DNA of 64,000 nt from Deinococcus sp. YIM 77859 (GTDB lineage: Bacteria > Deinococcota > Deinococci > Deinococcales > Deinococcaceae): NCBI RefSeq assembly GCF_000745175.1, contig NZ_JQNI01000002.1:1598001-1662000 (forward strand). Reading direction: 5' to 3'. How positions within the stretch are numbered: position 1 is the first letter of the stretch; each line of letters begins with the position of its first letter. Below the pieces are notes generated by a model, which saw only the letters and a program-made list of their open reading frames with translations, had not been told where the DNA came from and ran no database searches. Made by a program: the position numbers and the translations under genes. Positions 49,549 to 64,000 of this stretch are shown piece after piece.

Positions 49549-51623
49549 CAAACCGCCAGGCCGATGCCAGTCCCCTCATACTCGCCCTGACCGTGCAGGC
49601 GCTGGAAGATCACGAAGATCCGCTCAAAGTACTGCGCTTCGATGCCAATGCCGTTGTCCATCACGGCAAAACGCCAGACCTCGCCCTCACGCTCGGCGCT
49701 GACGCGCACCTCGGGGCGCACCTGTGGCCGCCGGTACTTCAAGGCGTTCGAGAGCAGGTTCTGAAAGAGCTGGTCAAGCTGCGACGCGTCCGCGAGCACC
49801 GTGGGCAGGGCACCGATCTGAAGCTGCGCCTCCAGCAGGTCGAGGTCGGGGCGCAAGCGAGCGAGCACGGCTCTAAGAACCGCTCCACTGTCCACGGGTT
49901 GCCGTTCGCGTTGCTCGGTATGCACGCGGGAAAAGGCCAGCAGGTCATCCACCAGACGCTTCATGTGCTCTCCGCTCTCGACGATCTGGCGCAGATAGGT
50001 CTGCCCCCGTGCGTCAAGCTGCGCCTCATACCGGCGCGCGATCAGGCCCGCAAAGCTGGTGACTGCGCGGATGGGCGCTTGCAGGTCATGGGAAGCGACA
50101 TAGGCAAACTGCTCGAGCTCTGCGTTGCTGCGCTGGAGTTCGGCCGCCTGCGCTGCGAGCTGGGCCGTTCGTTCCTCCACCCGGCGTTCGAGTTCGGCAT
50201 GGCTCTGCTGAAGCTGCCCGTACAGGCGGGCATTGTCTAGGGCCACTGCGGTCTGGGAGGCCAACCCCAGCGCAAACTGCTCGGCCTGCTCGCTAAAGAT
50301 CCCCGGCTCACCATGCCCGAAAAAGAGGCCGCCCAGCACCTCCCCGCTCCGCGTGACGACCGGCACCGCCAGGTAGCTGCGCACCGGCAGGTGTCCCGGC
50401 GGCATCCCGTGGTACGGCGGGTTTTGACCGTAGCGCTCGTCGCGGGTGATGTCGGCCACCCGGACAGCGCCCTCTCCCCGAAAGGTCGGGCCAAAGACGG
50501 GCGTGGTTCGCGGCAACGGAAAGGAGGCAAAGGCCTCCCGCGCCGCACCCGCCAGAGCGTACAGGGTATGGGTCTGCTGGTGGCGATCGGTGAGGTTGTA
50601 GAAGAACGCTCCGAACTGTGCGCCCGTCAGCTCGACCCCCGCATCCGTCACCGCCTGGACCAGCCGGTCGAGGTCGAGCTCCGCAGACAGCGTCCGTCCG
50701 ATGCGGTTGAGCGTTTTCAGCGTGTCCGCCTGCGTTCGCAGCTCCTGCTCCGCCTGAATGCGGCTCAGGGCCTGCACGCACTGCTCGACCAGGCTCAACA
50801 AAAAAGCCTGCTCCTGTGAGCGGAAGTGCCGAGCTTCCCCGAAGCTGAGCACCAGCACGCCCCACAGGTTCCCCTCGACCAGTAGGGGCAGGGCCGCCAG
50901 GCTGCGGGTATCCTGCGCGCGCAGCCTGGCGGCCTCGGGATACTGCGCGTCAACTGTTCCGCCCACAAAGACCGGCTGCTGCTCGCGGGCCGCCTTGCAC
51001 AGCGGAACCTCGAGGGCAAGCGGCAGGCGGGCAAAGCGCTCCAGCAGTTCCGGCGTGTACCCCACCTCGCCCCGCAGTTCGAGGTGTGTGCCGTCCCGGT
51101 CGGGGAGAAACAGGCCTCCCCGCTGGGCGCCCGCTGCGTCGACCGTCTGCTTCAGCAGCACCCTAACCACCTGCTCCGGCGTGCGTGTTCCGGCCAGTGC
51201 CGCGGTGACCCGTTGCAGCGCCTCGGTGCGCCGGGCAAAGGTGACGTCACGAATCTGCACCGCCAGACCTGACGGGGTGGGCACCACCTGCACACGCAGC
51301 CAACCGCCCACCGCGGGGTTAAAGGTGTCGTACTCGACTGGCCGGTTCTCTTCGCGGGCGCGGCGGCTCTCGCTGAGCCAGCGGGAGCTGAAGGTGTGCG
51401 GGAGATCCCGCTCCAGATGGCGTCCGATCACCTCCGGCGGTGTCAGACCCGCGATCGCTGCCGCTCGGCGGTTGACATAGGTGATGTGGCCCTCCCGGTC
51501 CAGGGTAAAGATCGCGTCGGCACTGGCTTCCAGGAGGTGCGCCAGGGCGGGCGGAAGGAAGGACTCTGGGAGAGACGTGGCTTGCCCCAGCCTCTGGGCC
51601 TGGGGCTTCTCAGGTGGCGGCAT

Positions 51624-52007
51624 ACGTTCCTCCGTTCCCGTTCTCGCCTAAAGGGGCAGGAGGCTTCGCCGCGCCGTTCAGCGCCGCCTTGTCGAGCGTG
51701 CGGGTGAGGTAGATCCGGATACCTCCCGCCCTTCCGCTTGGCCACGCTCCCGGCAGCGCCAATGGAGCGGAGCCCCACTCGTTGAGCCTCCTCCAGAACA
51801 GCGGGCTGCGGCTTCGCCACCCGGCAGGCGGGAACCGCTTGTTTCCACCCCTCCAGGCGGGGGCTGGCGCGTCTCTATCGGTCATAGGATGCGGCCCTGA
51901 GAGCCGGCAGAAGAAATTGTAGCGGGGACCCACCCGCCTGTAGGCTCCCCACGATCCGGGCAGCTCAGCCAGCTCCCCGCCTCTTGCCGGCCCCTCACCT
52001 GCGGTCT
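51624..52007. other. Non-coding gap upstream of the histidine kinase
   Basis: A 384-base region between the kinase start and the end of the pyrimidine phosphorylase gene. On the minus strand a TACAAT box lies near 51910, which could be a distant kinase promoter with a long leader, and GGAGG sits before the kinase ATG. An open frame with [13 protein letters not shown] composition exists here but has no RBS or homology that I recognise. Nothing else was found. Confidence 0.5.
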
Positions 52008-53312
<1,305 letters not shown>

Positions 53313-53391
53313 ACGGCAGTGTAGGACGGGAAAGCCCTCACGCTCCTCCCAAGCCCCTTGCTCGGCAGTCACCCCCGGGAAGGTCGATCAG

Positions 53392-53417
53392 AAAACCCCC
53401 CGTCTCCGGGGGGCTTT
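53392..53417 (-). terminator. Intrinsic terminator of ftsH
   Basis: On the minus strand, CCCCCC and GGGGGG with a six-base loop are followed by TTTTCTGATC, 22 bases after the ftsH stop. On the plus strand no T-run is seen. Confidence 0.88.
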
Positions 53418-53438
53418 GCCGAGGGGAACGGGGAGAGC

Positions 53439-55320
<1,882 letters not shown>

Positions 55321-55354
55321 GAGAAGGTTGGGGACGGTCGCCGTCCCACTGAAG

Positions 55355-55372
55355 TTGAGTGTATCAGACTCA
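55355..55372 (-). promoter_or_regulatory. ftsH promoter with overlapping inverted repeat
   Basis: The extended -10 TGATACACT of ftsH lies inside an inverted repeat TTGAGT-N6-ACTCAA (55355-55372, arms of six bases). This is a good candidate operator, but no matching regulator is known from the window. Confidence 0.5.
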
Positions 55373-55476
55373 AGATGCCCGGGGGTAGCATGCATTACAC
55401 AGCGGTCCCGGCTACGGCGCCCCAAGCGTGCCTGCGGCGGTTTCCTCCCGCCTGCCTCGCGTTATTCTGGAGGGTG

Positions 55477-56872
<1,396 letters not shown>

Positions 56873-56876
<4 letters not shown>

Positions 56877-57361
56877 GGGATAACCGAACTCTGCAAGGTC
56901 AGGGTGGTGCCAGCCGGGAACTGCCCTTCCCGGACGCGCAACCCCAGCCAGAGCGTGTTGCCGTTCACGCCCTCGACCACGGCTGCCCCCTGGGCGTTCA
57001 GGTAGCCGCGCCCCTCCTGGAGAGAAAAGCTGCCAGCCGGAAGACCTGCCAGGGTGTCACAAACTATTGCCCCGCCTGCCTGCGTCTCACAGGGGGGGCT
57101 GGTCGTGGCGTAAACGTCGCCGCCGGCACTGACCATGCTGGTACTGCTGCCTTCAACAACCAGACTGGCGCTGAGTGAGGCCGTCTTCAGGTGCCCAGTT
57201 TGGCCTGAAGGGACTCTGATATATGCCACCCTGCCCCCGGGAGTCAGGGCCTCGGACAAACTCAGGGTTGCGGGTTCCAGGGGCAGTGGGGTGACATTCT
57301 GACGACAGGACGCCAGGGCAAGTGTGAGCGGCACGAGCAGCAGGGTGCAGTTCAGGTTCAT
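56873..57361 (-). CDS. Small secreted lipoprotein
   Basis: A 162-residue protein with a lipoprotein signal: hydrophobic [19 protein letters not shown] with the lipobox LALASC and lipid-anchored Cys19. The mature part is rich in beta-strand residues and Gly/Ser, with a second cysteine pair (PCETQ...IVCDT) that could form a disulfide. AGGAG lies eight bases before the ATG. No family is recognised. The gene converges with the TPR gene, overlapping by four bases. Confidence 0.75.
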
Positions 57362-57454
57362 CTCTTTTTCTCCTAACGCGGGCTTTTTCTAGCTTCAGCT
57401 CTCTACTTATAAGGGATTAAGTTGATTCGTTGACATCAAGATGAATTGCCTCCC

Positions 57455-57477
57455 CCCTCTCCCCCTGCGGGAGAGGG
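57455..57477. repeat. REP-like hairpin CCCTCTCCC / GGGAGAGGG
   Basis: A perfect nine-pair stem with a five-base loop, followed by ctggggtgaggggg. This CCCTCTCCC...GGGAGAGGGCTGGGGTGAGGG pattern is common as a dispersed intergenic repeat in many bacteria. It lies in the gap between the lipoprotein gene and the amino-acid binding protein gene. An open frame through it (LPLRERAGVRG) is repeat, not gene. Confidence 0.65.
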
Positions 57478-57552
57478 CTGGGGTGAGGGGGCGACGGAGC
57501 GGCTTGCACGCCTCCAACAGGTGGAGGACTCATTTTAATTCCGTATTACTTG

Positions 57553-58308
<756 letters not shown>

Positions 58309-58357
58309 AGAGGGAGGGTAACGCCAGCGGCTGACCGTTCCATGAAGGCCAGCGCCC

Positions 58358-60787
<2,430 letters not shown>

Positions 60788-60794
60788 GGGCTTC

Positions 60795-60840
60795 AGAATA
60801 CTGCCGCCCTCATGGTGCGCCGCTCAGCGGGCGCTACGCT
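60795..60840. promoter_or_regulatory. Divergent leaderless -10 boxes of glnS and the GNAT gene
   Basis: TATTCT on the minus strand (60795-60800) is seven bases before the glnS ATG. TACGCT on the plus strand (60835-60840) is six bases before the acetyltransferase ATG. Confidence 0.65.
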
Positions 60841-60846
60841 CCCCAC

Positions 60847-61572
60847 ATGAGCACGGCCGTCACTGTTCGCCGCGTCACCGATCCCCATGACCCGGCCCTC
60901 GCGGCCTTTGGGCGGATTCAGCAAGACAGCTACTACGCCCCCGATATGCTGATTCCCCCCGCCGCCTTTCCGTACCTCGTGGCGGGTGGGGGGCGCGGCC
61001 CGCGCGAGGACCGCATCCTGGTCGCCGAGGACGCCGGGGGCCGAGTGCTGGGCGGCACGGTCTACCACCTCCTGCCGGAAGCGGGCTTCAGCTCCTTTTT
61101 GGCGGTGACGCGGGAGGCGCGGGGCCAGGGCCTCAGCCGCGCGCTACACCAGGCCAGGCTGGAGGAGGTGCGGGCGCGCGGCCTCGCCGGCCTTTTTGCC
61201 GACAGCGTCTTTCCGGGCAGGCAAAGCGCGGCCGACCGCGCGGCAGAGGCGCGCACCGGCATGGACCCCCTCGCTCGGCGGCGCGCCCTGCACGCCCTGG
61301 GCTACCGCACGGTAGATGTGCCGTACTGGCAACCCGTCGGCGGCCCGGATGGCGGTCCCCTCACGGACCTCGATCTGCTGTATCACCCGCTGAGCGGCGC
61401 GGACACCGTGCCCACCGCCCTGGTGGCCGGCACCCTGCGCGCCTACTGGACCGCCTGGCTTGGCCCTCAGCGCGCCCAGAGGGAAGCAGAAGCCCTCGCG
61501 AAACGAGCCGGCAGCGACGCCCTGGCCCTGCTTCCCGCCACGGAAACGCCGGGGTACTGGCGCAAGGGGTAA
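60847..61572 (+). CDS. GNAT family N-acetyltransferase
   Basis: A 241-residue protein with a GNAT core ([28 protein letters not shown], residues about 90-118, acetyl-CoA loop) preceded by [24 protein letters not shown]. The second half is longer than usual and ends in a basic helix. The ATG is chosen because TACGCT lies six bases upstream. Substrate unknown. It diverges from glnS, but no functional link is evident. Confidence 0.82.
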   Translation: MSTAVTVRRVTDPHDPALAAFGRIQQDSYYAPDMLIPPAAFPYLVAGGGRGPREDRILVAEDAGGRVLGGTVYHLLPEAGFSSFLAVTREARGQGLSRALHQARLEEVRARGLAGLFADSVFPGRQSAADRAAEARTGMDPLARRRALHALGYRTVDVPYWQPVGGPDGGPLTDLDLLYHPLSGADTVPTALVAGTLRAYWTAWLGPQRAQREAEALAKRAGSDALALLPATETPGYWRKG

Positions 61573-61622
61573 CAGACGTGGGCACGCCCCCAAGAGGAAG
61601 CGCGGGGCAAGGACACGGGCAG

Positions 61623-62105
61623 CTACGCCGCGGGCTGCTCGCTGCCCCCTTCTCCTTCCGGCGCGCGGCGGCTGCGGCCAGGCCGTTCGGGTGCCCCCTC
61701 AGCCGGAACGGCACCGCCAACCGCAGGAACACCGATCCGGGCCAGCGTTTCCCCGAAAGCACGCATCGCGTCGCTGGCTTCGAGGTCGGCAACGGCTCGG
61801 GCATTCAGGGCCCCGAGTTCCTCACGGGTGACGGCGTACTCCGGCGCGTCGTGGCCCTTGAGGGTGCGCAGCAGCCGGTAGGCGTGACCCGCCTCGATGG
61901 TGGCCCCTTTGCTGGTGGTGACGCTGGGGGCGCTCGCCATGTCCGTGCCCACCAGGGTGATGGCCTCCGGTGAAATCAGGGTGACCCGGTCGCCGCGTTC
62001 CTCCATGTGCGCCGCAAGCTGCAAAAGCCCCCGCAGGTGAAGCATATGGGTGAAGAGGTCCAGGTGGGCCAGCATCGCCCCGGCTTTTTTCAGCAGAGTG
62101 TCCAT
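61623..62105 (-). CDS. Hypothetical protein under a radiation/desiccation-response-like promoter
   Basis: A 160-residue protein I do not recognise. The N-terminal 60 residues are helical (MDTLLKKAGAMLAHLDLFTHMLHLRGLLQLAAHM), followed by beta-like RVTLISPEAITLVGTDM, then a helical region GHAYRLLRTLKGHDAPEYAVTREELGALNARAVADL, and a disordered charged tail from about 130. No signal or membrane segment. The promoter has TTGACA with a 17-base palindrome directly behind it that resembles the Deinococcus RDRM operator, so it may be a stress-regulon gene. The ATG at 62105 follows this promoter closely. Confidence 0.78.
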   Translation of the reverse strand: MDTLLKKAGAMLAHLDLFTHMLHLRGLLQLAAHMEERGDRVTLISPEAITLVGTDMASAPSVTTSKGATIEAGHAYRLLRTLKGHDAPEYAVTREELGALNARAVADLEASDAMRAFGETLARIGVPAVGGAVPAEGAPERPGRSRRAPEGEGGSEQPAA

Positions 62106-62116
62106 GGCTTGTATTG

Positions 62117-62140
62117 TTCTGTTTTTACCAGAATTGTCAA
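62117..62140 (-). promoter_or_regulatory. Promoter with RDRM-like palindrome
   Basis: On the minus strand TTGACA (62135-62140) is followed by TTCTGGTAAAAACAGAA (62117-62133), a 17-base inverted repeat with arms TTCTG and CAGAA. The DdrO-binding radiation/desiccation motif is a 17-base palindrome with arms close to TTATG and CATAA. A -10-like ACAATA follows, about 17 bases after the -35. Confidence 0.55.
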
Positions 62141-62202
62141 GATAGATTAGGCTCATTTTGGGGCTCAGTTTCTGCCTCAGCAGAACCGCCATCACCCAGA
62201 GA

Positions 62203-63342
62203 TCAGCTGCGCAGCCGAGAGCGGGGGGCCAGGGTCAACTGCACCTGTAGCTGCTGGCCGCCGCGCAAGACGGTGAGGGTGATGGTTTCGCCCGGTTGGT
62301 AGCGGCGCACGGCGTACTGGAAGTCAGAGAAATTGAGGACCCGCTGGCCATTGACGGCCGTGACGATGTCACCAGAAATCTTTTTGCCGCTGGCGTCGTA
62401 GTTGAGGGGTTGCAGGCCCGCACGCTCGGCCGGGCTCCCGGGTTCTACGCTGGTGAAAAAGGCGCCCGGCGTGTCCCCCAGACCGAGATTCGACGCGCGG
62501 TTGAGGGTGAGGAACTCCTCGGCGGTGAGGGCGAACACAAAGTTCAGGCGCGGATCTAGGCCGATTCCGATCACGGGCGCCTCCCGCTTGACCCCCTGGC
62601 GGAGCTGGGCGAGCGTGGCGTCATCCTGGGTCACGGGCACGGCGTAGGACGTGATGCTGTTTCCGCGCGTTACGCTGATGTAGCTCACCACACCGATGAC
62701 TTCGCCCCGCGCATTAAGCACCGGACCGCCACTGTCGCCGGGCACGAGCTGCACGTTCATCTCCAGCGTGCCGGGCGGAAAATCGGCGCGGCCCGCGTCG
62801 GCATTGAGGCCGGTTAAGCGGCCTGTTTTGAGGGTCAGGAACGCGCCGCCACCGTTCCCGATCGCCAAGGCCGGTTCCCCCACCTGGGGACGCCCGCTTG
62901 CCAGCGGCAGAAAGGGCGTTCCGGAAGGAACATTCACGCGAATCAGGGCGAGGTCCGACTGGTCGTCGTAGCCGACCACCTCCACGGCATAGCGTTTGCG
63001 GTCGAGGGTGACCGCGCTCAGGCTCTTGGCCGCAAACACCACGTGGTAGGCCGTCAGGGCATACCCGTCCCCGATCAGAAAGGCGCTGCCCACGCCGTCC
63101 GGATTGCGGCAGTCGTTGGGGGGACAGGCCTCGATCCGCAGCGCAGCCGGACGCAGTTTCTGGAACAGGGCGCGCAGGGTAGCCGTCTCGGTCACGCTGA
63201 GGGGCTGGGGCGCCGTCTGTGGTGCGGCGGACCGAGTGGGGAGGGGCGCAGGGGCAGAAGCGGAGGGCATCTGCGCAGCCCCGCTTCCCAGCAGCAGCAG
63301 GAGTGTCAGCCCCCGCAGGGCAGCTTTCCGAATGGCATTCAT
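62203..63342 (-). CDS. S1C (HtrA-like) serine protease with PDZ domain
   Basis: A 379-residue secreted or anchored protease. A signal/anchor (about 1-24) is followed by a Pro-rich linker, a trypsin-like domain with the triad His100 (LTAYHVV), Asp130 (SDLALI) and Ser204 (PGDSGGPV), and a PDZ domain (about 265-370, [43 protein letters not shown]). It should degrade misfolded envelope proteins. Two cysteines near 73-78 (CPPNDC) are unusual. The ATG overlaps the stop of the upstream membrane protein gene (ATGA), so both are one operon. Confidence 0.92.
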   Translation of the reverse strand: MNAIRKAALRGLTLLLLLGSGAAQMPSASAPAPLPTRSAAPQTAPQPLSVTETATLRALFQKLRPAALRIEACPPNDCRNPDGVGSAFLIGDGYALTAYHVVFAAKSLSAVTLDRKRYAVEVVGYDDQSDLALIRVNVPSGTPFLPLASGRPQVGEPALAIGNGGGAFLTLKTGRLTGLNADAGRADFPPGTLEMNVQLVPGDSGGPVLNARGEVIGVVSYISVTRGNSITSYAVPVTQDDATLAQLRQGVKREAPVIGIGLDPRLNFVFALTAEEFLTLNRASNLGLGDTPGAFFTSVEPGSPAERAGLQPLNYDASGKKISGDIVTAVNGQRVLNFSDFQYAVRRYQPGETITLTVLRGGQQLQVQLTLAPRSRLRS

Positions 63343-63716
63343 GCCTCAGTGTGCCCATCCGGGTGAACGGGATGTGTGCGGTGCGCTTCGTTCCGCTCCG
63401 CTTCGGGCGGGCCAGGCACCCCGAGCTGCCGTTCGATCACCCCACCCAAGCGGGTGAGAATGCCGGGGCCGCTCCAACCGGTCACGCAGGCGGCGGCCAG
63501 CAGCAGTGCTGGAGTTGGGGCGGGTCGCAGGAGCACCGTCAGCAGAGCGGCGACCGTCAGTGCCGCGATGCCAGCCGCCGCCGTCAGGGCTCCTACCCGC
63601 CGCGCCCCGAGCGGGGCGGCCCGCGAGAGCTGGCGCGTGAGCTGTGTCAGCGCTCCTGCCAGAAACGTGCTGCCCAGCACAGGAAGCAGGCCAGTCAGGG
63701 TCGTGGTGTCGGACAT
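63339..63716 (-). CDS. Small three-helix membrane protein
   Basis: A 125-residue protein with about three hydrophobic segments (about 7-28, 42-66, 70-92) and a soluble acidic/His-rich C-terminus. The topology is holin-like, but no family is recognised. GAGGAG lies before the ATG at 63716. It is the first gene of an operon with the S1C protease and lies behind a promoter with a perfect palindromic operator. A role as protease partner or envelope-stress sensor is possible but unproven. Confidence 0.72.
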   Translation of the reverse strand: MSDTTTLTGLLPVLGSTFLAGALTQLTRQLSRAAPLGARRVGALTAAAGIAALTVAALLTVLLRPAPTPALLLAAACVTGWSGPGILTRLGGVIERQLGVPGPPEAERNEAHRTHPVHPDGHTEA

Positions 63717-63793
63717 AGGGTCTCCTCGGGAAGGCACGGAGCAAGCGAAAGCAGGCAGGAGGAGCAGAAACGAACCCTCTTGAATACGCCTCC

Positions 63794-63823
63794 AGCATAA
63801 TATGCCAGTTGGCATAATTTCAA
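63794..63823 (-). promoter_or_regulatory. Promoter and palindromic operator of the membrane protein-protease operon
   Basis: On the minus strand TTGAAA (63818-63823) and TATGCT (63794-63799) are 18 bases apart. A palindrome with seven-base arms, TATGCCA-GT-TGGCATA (63801-63816 on the plus strand), fills the spacer, and a third half-site GCATA lies over the -10. This is a classical repressor site. Confidence 0.72.
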
Positions 63824-63858
63824 GCCCACCCATTCCAGTCGGGAAACAGGGCAGGATC

Positions 63859-63864
63859 TACACT
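63859..63864 (+). promoter_or_regulatory. -10 box of the HTH regulator gene
   Basis: TACACT six bases before the ATG at 63871, indicating a leaderless transcript. Confidence 0.6.
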
Positions 63865-63870
63865 GCCTGT

Positions 63871-64000
63871 ATGAACCGCACCCCACCCGAACAGCCGGAC
63901 CTGGCTGCCTGGCTGCGCGAACGCCGCAGGGCACTGGGCCTTCGCCAGGACGAGGTTGCACGCCGAACGGTGCAGCACGGCGGGGAGGGAGGCCGCCTGA
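63871..64000 (+). CDS. XRE-type HTH regulator, N-terminal part
   Basis: The first 43 residues run off the window end. LAAWLRERRRALGLRQDEVARRTV is the start of an XRE/Cro helix-turn-helix. The gene is divergent from the membrane protein-protease operon, whose promoter contains a palindrome, so it is the likely repressor. It is not DdrO as far as I remember that sequence. The full length and sensor region are outside the window. Confidence 0.75.
   Translation, partial: MNRTPPEQPDLAAWLRERRRALGLRQDEVARRTVQHGGEGGRL

Noticed and set aside
51610..51933. An open frame upstream of the histidine kinase resembling the translated SRE insert (GGIRI).
   Set aside because: Only a few residues agree; the inverted ends of the element are missing and bases do not align further. 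No RBS.
63801..63816. TATGCCAGTTGGCATA as a further RDRM.
   Set aside because: It is a 16-base palindrome with seven-base arms and different core spacing from the 17-base RDRM, so it is treated as the site of another regulator.

Overview
The window reads as a chromosomal segment of a Deinococcus species. It is GC-rich, and several genes have architectures I know from that genus: a glutaminyl-tRNA synthetase with a YqeY-like tail, a CbiX chelatase with a C-terminal four-cysteine domain, a short RNB ribonuclease, an HRDC protein fused to a PLP-fold remnant, and an SRE-like repeat. About two dozen genes have a TANNNT-type -10 box only 5-8 bases before the start codon. That is the leaderless arrangement described for Deinococcus. 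No rRNA, tRNA, CRISPR array or prophage module was seen.

Layout. 1-6.1 kb: end of a DUF5693-like membrane protein, csaB, an M20 peptidase, an EF-hand protein, a CbiX-like chelatase and a membrane protein. 6.1-9.2 kb: nadM-Nudix facing an isochorismatase-family hydrolase, a SARP/BTAD regulator, and a CBS-domain gene carrying an in-frame repeat. 9.2-12.2 kb: a ba3-type cytochrome oxidase operon including a 51-residue subunit IIa, plus a c-type cytochrome. 12.2-17 kb: mutY, a cis-prenyl transferase, an AMP nucleosidase-like gene and the HRDC protein. 16.6-20 kb, minus strand: a cobalamin riboswitch, then a BtuFCD-type transporter and a 2Fe-2S ferredoxin. 20-25.4 kb: plsC, xseB, a flavin reductase-like gene, DUF2089 and beta-helix-like proteins, and the RNB nuclease.

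25.4-32.5 kb: agmatine deiminase, a double GNAT protein and N-carbamoylputrescine amidase as one operon, then truA, a LysM/M23 endopeptidase, surE, a response regulator and a thioesterase. 32.7-37.3 kb: a complete branched-chain amino acid ABC transporter. 37.3-37.7 kb: a Gdx-type guanidinium exporter behind a possible guanidine riboswitch. 37.8-44.1 kb: a self-contained fructose PTS (fused IIA-HPr-EI, fruK, IIB-IIB-IIC) with a divergent DeoR regulator. 44.2-47.9 kb: a frameshifted amine oxidase, accA-accD and a LapA-like protein. 48-49.4 kb: a lone tnpB element abutting the end of a large sensor histidine kinase. 52-57.4 kb: pyrimidine phosphorylase, ftsH, a frameshifted TPR gene and a lipoprotein. 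57.5-61.6 kb: an amino-acid binding protein, glnS and a GNAT.

61.6-64 kb is the most intriguing stretch. It has an unidentified gene with a radiation/desiccation-response-like palindrome inside its promoter. Next to it is a small membrane protein plus S1C protease operon with a perfect palindrome between its -35 and -10. A divergent HTH regulator runs off the window end.
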